A stretch of 50,481 nt of DNA, from positions 1 to 50,481 of the forward strand of contig JADGRC010000185.1 of assembly GCA_017881245.1 (NCBI GenBank), written 5' to 3'. The stretch comes from Pseudomonadota bacterium. Its GTDB lineage: Bacteria; Myxococcota_A; Polyangia; Fen-1088. The notes beneath the pieces were generated by a model. That model was not told the DNA's origin. It was given only the letters and a program-made list of their open reading frames with translations, and ran no database searches. Positions 17,081 to 24,604 of the stretch are shown one piece after another. A program made the translations under genes and the position numbers. Positions within the stretch are counted from its first letter, which is position 1; the number at the start of each line of letters is the position of its first letter.

Positions 17081-18511
17081 TCACACCGCCATCGGCGAAC
17101 CGGCCCGAACCGTCAGCCGATCGCCCGGGCCCGGAATGTTGGCCGGCGGGAACTTGCGCGCGGCCAACTCTCGCGCCAGGGCTTCCTGCGCGGGGGGCTC
17201 GCCGTGGACAAGAACGATCTGTCCCAGCCGTCCCCGTTCGCGGACGCCATCCGCGAAGTCGAGCAGTCCTTTTTGATCCGCGTGCGCGCTGAAACTGTTT
17301 AGCACCGTGACCTCCGCCCGCAGGTCGTGCATGACTCCGAAAATGGGAACCTCGCGACGACGTTCCACCAGGCGCCGGCCCAACGTGTGCCGCGCTTGAA
17401 ATCCAACTATGGCGACCGTGTTCTTCGAATCCCCGATGGTCCGGCGCAGGTGATGAAGGACGCGCCCGCCTTCGCACATGCCGCTTGCCGCGATGATGAT
17501 GGACGGACGATCCTCCTCGTCGATGGCCTTCGAATCCTCGACGGCCGAAACGTAAGTCAGCCGGTCGAAATCAAAGGGCGAGTCCTGACCGTGCAGAAGG
17601 GCGCGCGTCGCTTCGTCGTAGCACTCCGGATGCAAGCGAAAGATGTCCGTCAACTTCACCGTCAGGGGGGAATCGACGTAGACCGGCAAGGACGGAATCT
17701 GCGCCCTTTGCTTCAACAACTTCAACTCATAAACCAGCTCCTGTGCCCGCTCGAGCGCAAAGGACGGGATGACGATCTTGCCGCCCCTTTGGCAGGTGCG
17801 GCGGACGACCGCCGCCAACTCGTCGCCCATTTGTTCGACCGGCGCGTGCAGGCGATCGCCGTACGTGCTTTCGGTGATCAGACAGTCGACTCCGTCGGGG
17901 ATCTCGGGATCACGCAAGATAGGAAGATGGTGCCGGCCCAGATCGCCCGTGAACGCGATGCGCACCTTGCGCCCTTCGTCATCGACGTCAATCACCACGA
18001 CCGCGCTCCCGAGCACGTGGCCGGCCTCGATGAACGTCACCTCGACACCGGGAGCGACCAGTTGCCTTCGGTGATAGGGCAGGCCGACCATCTGGCCGAG
18101 CACCGCCGCCACGTCGGCCTCGGCATAGAGCGGTTGCACGGGCTCTATATCGGTCGCGCCGCGTTCAATCAGGCGCGCAATATGTCGCGCATCCGCGGCC
18201 TGGAGCATCGCCGCGTCGAGCAGCATCGGGGCACAAAGATCGCGCGTCGCGGGGGTGGCATAGATGGGACCGCCAAAGCCCATCAAGCCGAGCAGCGGCA
18301 ATGCCCCCGAATGATCGATGTGGGCATGAGACAAAACAACCGCATCCAGGGTTGTCACGTCGAGGGGAATGTTCCGATTCTTCTCGAATGATTCGTGGCG
18401 GCGGCCCTGGAACATCCCGCAGTCGAGCAGCACCGCCGCTCGAGATGTCTTGAGCAGGTGCTTGGAGCCCGTGACGGTTTGGGCGCCGCCGATGAACGTC
18501 AGCTCGATCAC
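17081..18511 (-). CDS. Beta-CASP metallo-beta-lactamase ribonuclease
   Basis: 476 residues, bacterial CPSF73/KH-less beta-CASP family with a C-terminal RMMBL motif. Metal ligands: HAHIDH at 62-67, the GHVLGSA His, FTGDLG Asp and TESTYGD. The beta-CASP region includes IVIPSFALERAQELVYEL and IIIAASGMCEGGRVLHHL; the end has VLNSFSAHADQKGLLDF and IVLVHGEPPAQEALA. Family members process or degrade RNA in the cytoplasm, some with both endo- and 5'-exonuclease activity. The GTG start overlaps the stop of the AAA NTPase gene (18508-18511), so the two are coupled. The short ending GSPMAV is unremarkable. Confidence 0.92.
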   Translation of the reverse strand: MIELTFIGGAQTVTGSKHLLKTSRAAVLLDCGMFQGRRHESFEKNRNIPLDVTTLDAVVLSHAHIDHSGALPLLGLMGFGGPIYATPATRDLCAPMLLDAAMLQAADARHIARLIERGATDIEPVQPLYAEADVAAVLGQMVGLPYHRRQLVAPGVEVTFIEAGHVLGSAVVVIDVDDEGRKVRIAFTGDLGRHHLPILRDPEIPDGVDCLITESTYGDRLHAPVEQMGDELAAVVRRTCQRGGKIVIPSFALERAQELVYELKLLKQRAQIPSLPVYVDSPLTVKLTDIFRLHPECYDEATRALLHGQDSPFDFDRLTYVSAVEDSKAIDEEDRPSIIIAASGMCEGGRVLHHLRRTIGDSKNTVAIVGFQARHTLGRRLVERRREVPIFGVMHDLRAEVTVLNSFSAHADQKGLLDFADGVRERGRLGQIVLVHGEPPAQEALARELAARKFPPANIPGPGDRLTVRAGSPMAV

Positions 18512-19194
18512 GGGAGGGCCGCGCCGCCGGCGCCCGGGTCTCGACGGCCTCTACAGCAAATCGGCATCTCGTCTCGCAAGATGCCGAGCGCTTCGGTTGC
18601 TTTACTCAAAAAATCCGCGCGGCTGTCCACGACGAATCGCCGCGGATGGTCGCGCCAAGCGTCCGCGATGCGCCGGTCGATCTCGGCAGCAATCGCCGCG
18701 GGCTCTGTCCGGAGCGCATTGCTGTGGTTGTATCCGAGTTGCGCCGTGGGCGTTCGCAAATGGATGACGGCGGCGTAGTGAGACAATTCACGCTCGATAG
18801 TGGTGCCAACTTCCGTCAGCATCTGGTCTGGCGATCCCGGCCAGTACGCCACGCCATCCAATGTTCCGCGGTCGCACACGATCAAGGCGGGAAGCTGCGT
18901 CCCCGGATCGCTTGGTAAATGTCCCGGGAGTTGTTCGTGATCGGCGAGATTTTCGAGTTCGCGCTGGACGTGGAATATGGCTCTTTGCGCCGCCTTCTTT
19001 GAACTCGCCAGCTCGGAGCGCGGGAAGCCGCCGCCGAACAACATACTCGCGGCCTCGGGCAACACACGAACGTGCCTGCAAAAGTGTTTCCGCACCAACT
19101 CCAGGACAGCGGTCTTACCCGCGCCGGGCCCACCCGTTAACACGATTCTATGAACAGCGTGCGGCTCGGCGCAGTCGCAAGGGGGACCGTTCAT
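18508..19194 (-). CDS. AAA_28-type P-loop NTPase/kinase-like protein
   Basis: 228 residues from ATG 19194. Walker A TGGPGAGKTAVLELV near residue 20, then VRVLPEAASMLFGGGFPR, FHVQRELENLA, VCDRGTLDGVAYWPGSP (Walker B/DRG), VIHLRTPTAQLGY and a C-terminal VVDSRADFLSKATEALGILRDE. This pattern matches the AAA_28/NadR-kinase-like group of small nucleotide kinases or NTPases. The upstream in-frame start at 19254 would add 20 residues with no domain content. An N-terminal CDC motif is present but alone does not indicate metal binding. It is coupled by GTGA overlap to the beta-CASP ribonuclease. Substrate unknown. Confidence 0.8.
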   Translation of the reverse strand: MNGPPCDCAEPHAVHRIVLTGGPGAGKTAVLELVRKHFCRHVRVLPEAASMLFGGGFPRSELASSKKAAQRAIFHVQRELENLADHEQLPGHLPSDPGTQLPALIVCDRGTLDGVAYWPGSPDQMLTEVGTTIERELSHYAAVIHLRTPTAQLGYNHSNALRTEPAAIAAEIDRRIADAWRDHPRRFVVDSRADFLSKATEALGILRDEMPICCRGRRDPGAGGAALP

Positions 19195-19214
19195 CTGGTG
19201 TTCTTCTGGGTTCT

Positions 19215-19745
19215 TTATCGGCCCTGCCGATAGGCCGCGTGACATTTTACGCAAGTCCCGGACAGACGCCCATATTCGTCGGCGACCCCGAGTGCGTTCT
19301 TTTCGGCCGCCGAGGCTGCGAGCGCCTTGGCCGCCGTTCTCAGCTCATCCTGAAGCGTAAAGAACTTCTCCGGCAGCGCCGAGTTGAGCTCCGTGGCATC
19401 GCCGGTTAGCGGACGCGCCAGGCTTGCGTCGTTGGCGATCCCGGTTGCGCGTTCCTGAATCACGTCATACTTGAGAATCATCACGGCCGACATGAGAGCG
19501 CCCATGTCCTGCGCGTGAGACTGCATCCGCGCGCGCAGGATCACGCGGGCGGTGCCGGACAAATCTTCCGGCGGCGCCAGGCGCTCGGGTGCCGCCACGG
19601 CTTTCGTCAACTGCTCCTCTTGGGGAGCCTGCACGGGCGGTCGATTGGCGCACGACAGCGAGAGAGTGACGCCGAACAGCAGCGCGACGGCGGGTCGGAC
19701 TTTCCAACGAAAAGAAGAGCAAAGGAAGGGCGGGAGCATCATCAT
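19215..19745 (-). CDS. Cytochrome c-prime-like monoheme lipoprotein
   Basis: About 176 residues from ATG 19745 (three ATG codons in a row). Signal peptide with lipobox LSLSC, then a short linker and a helical domain: RMQSHAQDMGALMSAVMIL, LPEKFFTLQDELRTAAKAL, and a C-terminal heme site TCVKCHAAY. CxxCH near the C-terminus of a four-helix domain is the cytochrome c-prime/c-556 layout. Clearly paralogous to the next gene at 19893-20387 (shared M-x-x-H-x-x-DM, LPxxFFxLxxxL, TCVxCHxxY). Anchored in a membrane facing the periplasm. Divergent from the multiheme operon; may be an electron carrier or gas/ligand-binding sensor. Predicted, not demonstrated. Confidence 0.78.
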   Translation of the reverse strand: MMMLPPFLCSSFRWKVRPAVALLFGVTLSLSCANRPPVQAPQEEQLTKAVAAPERLAPPEDLSGTARVILRARMQSHAQDMGALMSAVMILKYDVIQERATGIANDASLARPLTGDATELNSALPEKFFTLQDELRTAAKALAASAAEKNALGVADEYGRLSGTCVKCHAAYRQGR

Positions 19746-19892
19746 CAACCTGAGCAAGCTCCTGGCCAAGATTCCCGGCCTGCCAAGCGTATGCGCAATA
19801 CGAGAATCGCCCGGCTGACTCGCGCACATCTTGCGTCGACCCCAGCGCCTGGTGTGAATTCTGCGCGTTGTTCTGCCTGGCGTCTCCGACGA

Positions 19893-20387
19893 TCAACGTC
19901 CGACGGCGGCATCGGGCCCCAAGTCCGTGGTTGTCGGGCGATCAAATAGGTAGCTCTCGTGACATAGGACGCATGTCTTGGTCAGGGTGCCAAAGTGTTC
20001 GGCCTGCCCGGCTGAATCTCCGCGCGCGGCGGCCTCGACGATTCGCCGCGCGGCCACCTTCAGCTGCTCCTCGAGGGCGAAGAACCGTCGAGGCAAAAAC
20101 TTCTCCAGGCGTTCAGTATCCGGCGAGCGCACCAGGGTCGATTCGTCGTAGACCCGTCCCGCGATGCGTGCCGCGCCATCATTGTCCAGCACGACGAGAT
20201 GCATGATTAGCTCGCGCATATCCGCGCCGTGCCGCTGCATCTTGCCCCTCAGCGCCGCCCTCACCTCGGCCGGAATGTGCGCGGGCGGCGGCAGTTCTGG
20301 GTCAAGCGTCCGCGATGGCCGCAACACCAATGCCACCGCGACGGCTATCGCCACCACCGTCGACGAGATCATCACCCACCGCTTCAT
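19893..20387 (-). CDS. Cytochrome c-prime-like membrane-anchored monoheme protein
   Basis: 164 residues from ATG 20387: MKRWVMISSTVVAIAVAVALVL gives an uncleaved anchor or signal sequence. The helical domain KMQRHGADMRELIMHLVVLD ... LPRRFFALEEQLKVAARRIVEAAA leads to TCVLCHESYLFD, one CxxCH close to the C-terminus as in cytochrome c-prime. Paralogue of the gene at 19215; a 147-bp spacer separates them. The longer ORF from 20471 would overlap the promoter region of the divergent NapC-like operon and adds no recognised sequence. The pair of monohemes back-to-back with the conduit operon suggests functional association. Confidence 0.75.
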   Translation of the reverse strand: MKRWVMISSTVVAIAVAVALVLRPSRTLDPELPPPAHIPAEVRAALRGKMQRHGADMRELIMHLVVLDNDGAARIAGRVYDESTLVRSPDTERLEKFLPRRFFALEEQLKVAARRIVEAAARGDSAGQAEHFGTLTKTCVLCHESYLFDRPTTTDLGPDAAVGR

Positions 20388-20512
20388 CAGCCGCCGAGGC
20401 AGCAAGAGGTGGGCCACCTGGATCGAGCGATGAGAGTGTACCCGTCTTCCCTCCGGGCACCGTTGTTGCACGAGCGGGTCGCCATTCGCGACAAGACTTC
20501 TGTGGGGATTGC

Positions 20513-21118
20513 TTGCTTCCAGCGTATATCGTCGTTGCCTTAATCGTGGGTTTGGTCATCGTGGCCATGCTCTATACGGGCATGCCGACTGTGGCCGAGC
20601 ATTTCTGGGGACGGATAGTTTTACTGGTCGGCGTGGTCGCCCTGCCGTTGCTGCTGTCGGCCGGCAGCGTTTCCTACGGCGTGCGACAGTCGACTCAGAC
20701 GACCTTCTGTTTGTCGTGCCACGAGATGCAGCGCTACGGGACCAGTCTGTTCGCCGACAACCGCAGGGCTCTCTCCGCCGTCCACTACCAGAATCGACTG
20801 ATCGATCGCGATTCCACCTGTTATTCGTGCCACGCCGACTACGCGATGTTCGGCGACGTCAAGGCAAAACTGAATGGGTTGCGCCATGTGTGGGTCCACT
20901 ACTTCGGCAAGATCCCCGACAAGATGGCCTTGTACCAACCATATCCAGCGGCGAACTGCTTGCACTGCCACGACGACGCGCGGCGCTTCCTCGAAGTTCC
21001 CGCGCACCAACCTGTCCTCGACGCTGTCTATCAAGGGAAGGTGTCGTGCCTCGGGTGTCACACCGTGGCGCACGACTTGAAGGCATTGGCGGATCACAGA
21101 CTATGGCAGGTGCAGTAG
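20513..21118 (+). CDS. NapC/NirT-type tetraheme membrane cytochrome
   Basis: Four CxxCH sites in order: CLSCHEM, CYSCHAD, CLHCHDD, CLGCHTV, with HYQNRLIDRDSTC, RHVWVHYFGK and AHDL His residues as likely distal ligands. Two hydrophobic segments precede the first heme (PAYIVVALIVGLVIVAMLY and IVLLVGVVALPLLLSAGSV). NapC/NirT/CymA proteins oxidise menaquinol at the inner membrane and pass electrons to periplasmic carriers. The start is uncertain: no ATG gives a sensible N-terminus; TTG 20513 directly before the first helix is my choice, while the ORF opens at 20315 inside the divergent gene. First gene of the cytochrome operon; the next gene starts at its stop (TAGTG). Confidence 0.82.
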   Translation: MLPAYIVVALIVGLVIVAMLYTGMPTVAEHFWGRIVLLVGVVALPLLLSAGSVSYGVRQSTQTTFCLSCHEMQRYGTSLFADNRRALSAVHYQNRLIDRDSTCYSCHADYAMFGDVKAKLNGLRHVWVHYFGKIPDKMALYQPYPAANCLHCHDDARRFLEVPAHQPVLDAVYQGKVSCLGCHTVAHDLKALADHRLWQVQ

Positions 21119-21318
21119 TGGAATCGAGCGAGACGGCGCTTAGACGCGCGACGGTGATCACTGGCCTGGGGTTGCTGGTACAGCTCGGATCATCCTTGCA
21201 CTGGACGCCGATCACGTTCGTGTTGTCGGCGGCGTTCGGCCTGCCGCTCGTGCTCGTAGGCGCGGGTCTGTTCTTGCGAACGGTCCTGCGGGTCATGAAG
21301 GACAAGGGAGCTCTCTAG
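21118..21318 (+). CDS. Small two-helix membrane protein in cytochrome operon
   Basis: 66 residues from GTG 21118, overlapping the upstream stop as TAGTG; ATG 21103 in the same frame is an alternative giving 71 residues. Two predicted transmembrane helices: RATVITGLGLLVQLGSSLHW and ITFVLSAAFGLPLVLVGAGLFL, ending with a basic VLRVMKDKGAL. No heme motif. It sits between the tetraheme and triheme genes with overlapping start and stop codons on both sides, so it is almost certainly translated with them. I do not recognise the family; it could be a membrane subunit of the quinol-oxidising complex. Confidence 0.7.
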   Translation: MESSETALRRATVITGLGLLVQLGSSLHWTPITFVLSAAFGLPLVLVGAGLFLRTVLRVMKDKGAL

Positions 21319-21668
21319 TGGCGTCGCGAGACCAAGCTCGGTGGCGGTGGCGTGGACCCTTCTTCGTCGGGCTCGCCGCCCTGATGCTGGCGACACCGGT
21401 GATAGGGGCCGCATATCCGTCGGCGATGCGTATTCCTCGCAGCCGGGCGGGAAGCGCGCCAACGATCCCGCAAGCACTGTTCTCCCATCGCACGCATGGG
21501 ACTTTTGGATGCTTCGCTTGCCACCCGAGCACGTTTCCCCAGGCGCCACTGGGATTCACTCACGCCGACATGAACCGCGGTGCTTTCTGCGGTCGCTGTC
21601 ACGATGGCCGCGTCACATTTTCGGTGGTGGGAGCGATCTGCGAAGGATGCCATGTACCGCAACGGTGA
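21318..21668 (+). CDS. Triheme c7-type periplasmic cytochrome
   Basis: 116 residues: an N-terminal hydrophobic signal/anchor (FFVGLAALMLATPVIGAAYP), then three CxxCH sites CFACH, CGRCH, CEGCH in ~60 residues, with ALFSHRTHG and GFTHADM histidines as probable distal ligands. The spacing and the FCGRCHDGRVTF segment match cytochrome c7-like triheme domains that shuttle electrons across the periplasm in Deltaproteobacteria. GTG 21318 overlaps the preceding stop (TAGTG) and the gene overlaps the next start (21652) by 17 nt. Predicted job: carry electrons from the NapC-like protein to the outer-membrane module. Confidence 0.85.
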   Translation: MASRDQARWRWRGPFFVGLAALMLATPVIGAAYPSAMRIPRSRAGSAPTIPQALFSHRTHGTFGCFACHPSTFPQAPLGFTHADMNRGAFCGRCHDGRVTFSVVGAICEGCHVPQR

Positions 21669-24060
21669 TCTTGCGCGCGGGATCGCGTTGATGTCTTCAC
21701 TGACCGCGTTCGTGATGGCGACCGGGTCGGCAGGGGCAGACGTCTTCGTGGCACAGGTGAAGCCGGAGAAGAAACCACGTAGCCCCCAAGAGCAGCGACG
21801 ACGAAAGCTACTCGAAGAGATGGGTCTTCACGCGCCGAGCACGCCACGGACGCCGACACCGTCCGCGTCCCCGTCCCCGTCGTCGTCGTCGCCGAATGAG
21901 GCTGTCGTTCCTGTGCCGGGACCAGGCAAAGGTGCGAAGCCGGGTGAGCCAAACGCGCCAAAGGCACAGGATGAGGCACCGGGGACTTCCCGTGATCCGC
22001 AACCGGCGGCGCTGCCCGCTGCGCCGTCCTTCCGAAAAGTAATCCACCCATTGTTGGTGCAGACGTGCAAAGCCTGCCACGTTGCGGGTGGTCCCGCGGG
22101 ATTGACATCCTTCGTACTGGCGGGCGACGCTGGTCTGGATCGCGCCGCGACGGAACGAATGGTCGACCTCGGCGCGCCTGCCGCGAGCGCTCTGCTGGCC
22201 AAGGCCTCGGGACAGAAACCACACGCGGGTGGTGCCCCATGGCCGGTCGGAGGGATCGCCTACGGCCGCGCCTTGGCCTGGATTCAGGCTGGCGCGCGTT
22301 TGGACGGCGCGCCACGCTCTCCGCCCAACCCCCTCCCCGTGACTCCGATCGTGGCATCACAAGCGACAGGCGGGGCCAGGGGCTCGCGAGCCGGAAACGC
22401 GCGCGCGTTACCGATCGCGCCAGCGCTGGCCACGGGGACGGCGGCCACCGCACAAGGCGAATCCACGACAACGGCGCAAGGCGCGGACCAAGAGACGCGC
22501 ACGCCGGCGCCGTCGACGGACGAATCGGCGGACGCTGCGACCGCCGACGATGCGACCGCCGACACGGCCGCGGGAAACCGCCTGAAGGCACAGGCACAGG
22601 CGAGCGACTTCGCCACCAAGATTCATCCACTGCTCATGCACACGTGCGCCGCGTGCCACAGCCCCGTTGGACCCGCGGCACCAACGCGCTTGGTCTTGTC
22701 CGGTGAAGTCAACGGCGACTACGCCAAGGTTCGCGCACTCGTGAACCCGAGTGCGCCGGCGCAAAGCCTCCTCATCAGCAAGAGCATCGGCCAAGGTCAT
22801 GCGGGTGGCGCGGTGATTGCGGTTCGCAGCACCGAGTATCAAGGGTTGGTCAACTGGGTCGCAAACGGGGCGTCGAGCCACGCGGCGATCCCCGCCGTCG
22901 CGCAATCGGGACTCTCGCCGGGCGCCACGGCCGAGATTCTCGATACCACGGCCGACGGAATCTTGCCGCTGCCGGAGACCCCTGTTCCGGGAACGGCGAC
23001 GGGGACGGGTCAAGCAGGGGACACGACGACGAGTACGGGTCCGACCCCTCCTTTGCGGACCGTCCTGCCGTACGGCCTTGCGCTCAACGGCCGGTTCGAT
23101 CTCGCGTACGAGCGGCGCGGGTTCTCTGGCAACCCCCTTGGCGATGGGGCGGTGAATGCGCTGCGGAGCTATCACCATTTCCTGTTTCTCTCACGCGATT
23201 CCACCGACGATCCGATCGGTCTGGCGGTCGAAGTGCTGAGCCTGGAATTCTGGGAGGCGCACTTCCGGTGGCGGGCCAAGGACGCACCGATACAGATCGC
23301 GATCGCAGCGGGAAAACTGGTCGTCCCCTTTGGCGCGGATCCACTGATGCATCAGAGTTATGGTGGGCTTGCCGGTTTCGATCAACGGATCCTTCCGCCC
23401 ATCTGGGCCGAGCACGGCCTTGCCGTTCACGTCGTCGCGCACCACCGCGAGCTGGCACTGACCGACGACATTTACGTCGTGCGCGGGTACGCCCTGCGAC
23501 AAGCTGACGCGGTCATCAACCTGCAGAACGACTTTTCGCCCGAGGACGATAGCCACCTTGGTTGGGGAAACCGTTTGGGCGCCGCTTGGGGGCCCCTGTC
23601 TGGGTGGCATTCCATCTACTACAATACGCTTGGGTTCGGTCGCCGCCTGGTGATGCAGGCCGCTGACGTGATGCTCGCGCGGGTGCGCGAGATTCCGGTT
23701 CTGGGACACTTCAGTTTCGCAGCCGGCCTGATGCGCGCGGACGTGTCGGGCGGCGACGGCATCGGAACGGGCGGAGCGGGCAAGGACTACTACCACTTCG
23801 GCAGCTATGTCCAAGTCCGCTATCACATGACCGACTCTTGTTATCTCCAGTACCGGCAGGGACTGCGCACCTTCAACAACCGCCGTGGCCTGATCGTCGA
23901 TGACACCCGCCTCACCAGGGACGATGGATCGACACACAATTTTGGAGCCGTGGCGCGATATCGCGGCCTCACGGCCGGGCTCTACTACTTCATCAACCTC
24001 GAAAAAGTCGACGAGATCCCGGACGACTTCCTGCGCGCGAGCGTAACCTATGACTTCTAA
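21652..24060 (+). CDS. Two-heme cytochrome fused to outer-membrane beta-barrel
   Basis: 802 residues. Signal peptide to about residue 35 (ALMSSLTAFVMATGSAGA), basic and proline/serine-rich linker (~40-120), cytochrome module 1 with CKACH at ~139 and HAGG downstream, Ala/Thr-rich linker (~225-315), module 2 with CAACH at ~332 and again HAGG, then ~330 residues (from about 470) of barrel-like alternating strands (LALNGRFDLAYERRG, IQIAIAAGKLVVPFG, DDIYVVRGYAL, YHFGSYVQVRYHMTDSCYLQYRQGLRTF) ending in YDF with a terminal Phe, as expected for Bam-dependent barrels. In known conduits porin and cytochrome are usually separate; Cyc2 is a fused example with one heme. ATG 21652 has AAGGA 8 nt upstream. 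The predicted role is moving electrons through the outer membrane. Confidence 0.83.
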   Translation: MYRNGDLARGIALMSSLTAFVMATGSAGADVFVAQVKPEKKPRSPQEQRRRKLLEEMGLHAPSTPRTPTPSASPSPSSSSPNEAVVPVPGPGKGAKPGEPNAPKAQDEAPGTSRDPQPAALPAAPSFRKVIHPLLVQTCKACHVAGGPAGLTSFVLAGDAGLDRAATERMVDLGAPAASALLAKASGQKPHAGGAPWPVGGIAYGRALAWIQAGARLDGAPRSPPNPLPVTPIVASQATGGARGSRAGNARALPIAPALATGTAATAQGESTTTAQGADQETRTPAPSTDESADAATADDATADTAAGNRLKAQAQASDFATKIHPLLMHTCAACHSPVGPAAPTRLVLSGEVNGDYAKVRALVNPSAPAQSLLISKSIGQGHAGGAVIAVRSTEYQGLVNWVANGASSHAAIPAVAQSGLSPGATAEILDTTADGILPLPETPVPGTATGTGQAGDTTTSTGPTPPLRTVLPYGLALNGRFDLAYERRGFSGNPLGDGAVNALRSYHHFLFLSRDSTDDPIGLAVEVLSLEFWEAHFRWRAKDAPIQIAIAAGKLVVPFGADPLMHQSYGGLAGFDQRILPPIWAEHGLAVHVVAHHRELALTDDIYVVRGYALRQADAVINLQNDFSPEDDSHLGWGNRLGAAWGPLSGWHSIYYNTLGFGRRLVMQAADVMLARVREIPVLGHFSFAAGLMRADVSGGDGIGTGGAGKDYYHFGSYVQVRYHMTDSCYLQYRQGLRTFNNRRGLIVDDTRLTRDDGSTHNFGAVARYRGLTAGLYYFINLEKVDEIPDDFLRASVTYDF

Positions 24061-24108
24061 CGCAGCTTCGCCGCCCGCGGGATCGCTGGCCCGCCGGCCG
24101 ACCCACGC

Positions 24109-24158
24109 GCTTGAGGGCGGCGCCGGTGCGGCAAAGCCGCACCTCCCTGTGCTTGGAC
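24109..24158 (+). repeat. Copy 2 of structured 3'-flank element
   Basis: Plus-strand copy, 48 nt after the porin-cytochrome stop. The hairpin GGTGCGGCAAAGCCGCACC (24125-24143, 8-bp stem, AAA loop) is followed by TCCCTGTGCTTGGA. It has the same orientation as its upstream gene. Relative to copy 1, two stem pairs differ with both partners changed (compensatory). Confidence 0.6.
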
Positions 24159-24163
24159 CAACA

Positions 24164-24604
24164 TTGCGATCGGCCAGGACTCCGAAAGCAGGTCGCCTAT
24201 TGTGGATTGTCGTTTGGACGGCGGCGGGTTGTGCCGATCTGTCCCGCGGGGCCGCGTCTTCGGACGCCGCGAGCTCCACGGACGCGGGCACGGAGGGCGG
24301 CGCTCTTCTAAACTCTGATGCGGCAGGGTCGTTCGCCAGTTCCGTCCACGGCCTGTTGATCGCCGTTTGCCAGCGCTGCCACGCCCAAGGGCAAGAAGCG
24401 GGTGACACCCAGTTCCTGCTGACGGGAGACGGAGCGGCGGACTACGCCAGCGTATCGCGCTTCATCAGTGTCAGTGCACCCGGGTCGAGTCGGCTGCTGG
24501 CCAAGATGTCTGGTACCGGTCACGGCGGGGGCACGCTTTACGCCGTGGACTCACCCGAATACCGGGCGGTCCTGCGATGGATTCAAGAAGGAGCTCCGCC
24601 ATGA
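24164..24604 (+). CDS. Monoheme c-type lipoprotein
   Basis: About 146 residues if started at TTG 24164 (alternatives TTG 24200, or ATG 24050, which would translate the structured repeat). The N-terminus RSARTPKAGRLLWIVVWTAAGC is a good lipoprotein signal. The mature region has one CxxCH (CQRCH) and the module VHGLLIAVCQRCHAQG ... FLLTGDGAADYASVSRF ... SRLLAKMSGTGHGGGTLY ... YRAVLRWIQEGAPP. The same module occurs twice in the porin-cytochrome fusion, so this looks like a third, free copy. It overlaps the decaheme gene by ATGA. Probably outer-membrane anchored and linking barrel and surface cytochrome. Confidence 0.75.
   Translation: MRSARTPKAGRLLWIVVWTAAGCADLSRGAASSDAASSTDAGTEGGALLNSDAAGSFASSVHGLLIAVCQRCHAQGQEAGDTQFLLTGDGAADYASVSRFISVSAPGSSRLLAKMSGTGHGGGTLYAVDSPEYRAVLRWIQEGAPP

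Noticed and set aside
20315-20512. 66-residue N-terminal extension of the NapC-like protein
   Set aside because: Its translation is Pro/Ser/Ala-rich, overlaps the start of the divergent cytochrome gene and would put a long non-signal leader before the membrane helix.
24109-24158. c-di-GMP (GEMM) riboswitch near the cytochrome genes
   Set aside because: A GCAAAGCC stretch occurs, but the second stem and tetraloop receptor of GEMM are not visible, and the same element lies 3' of unrelated genes.
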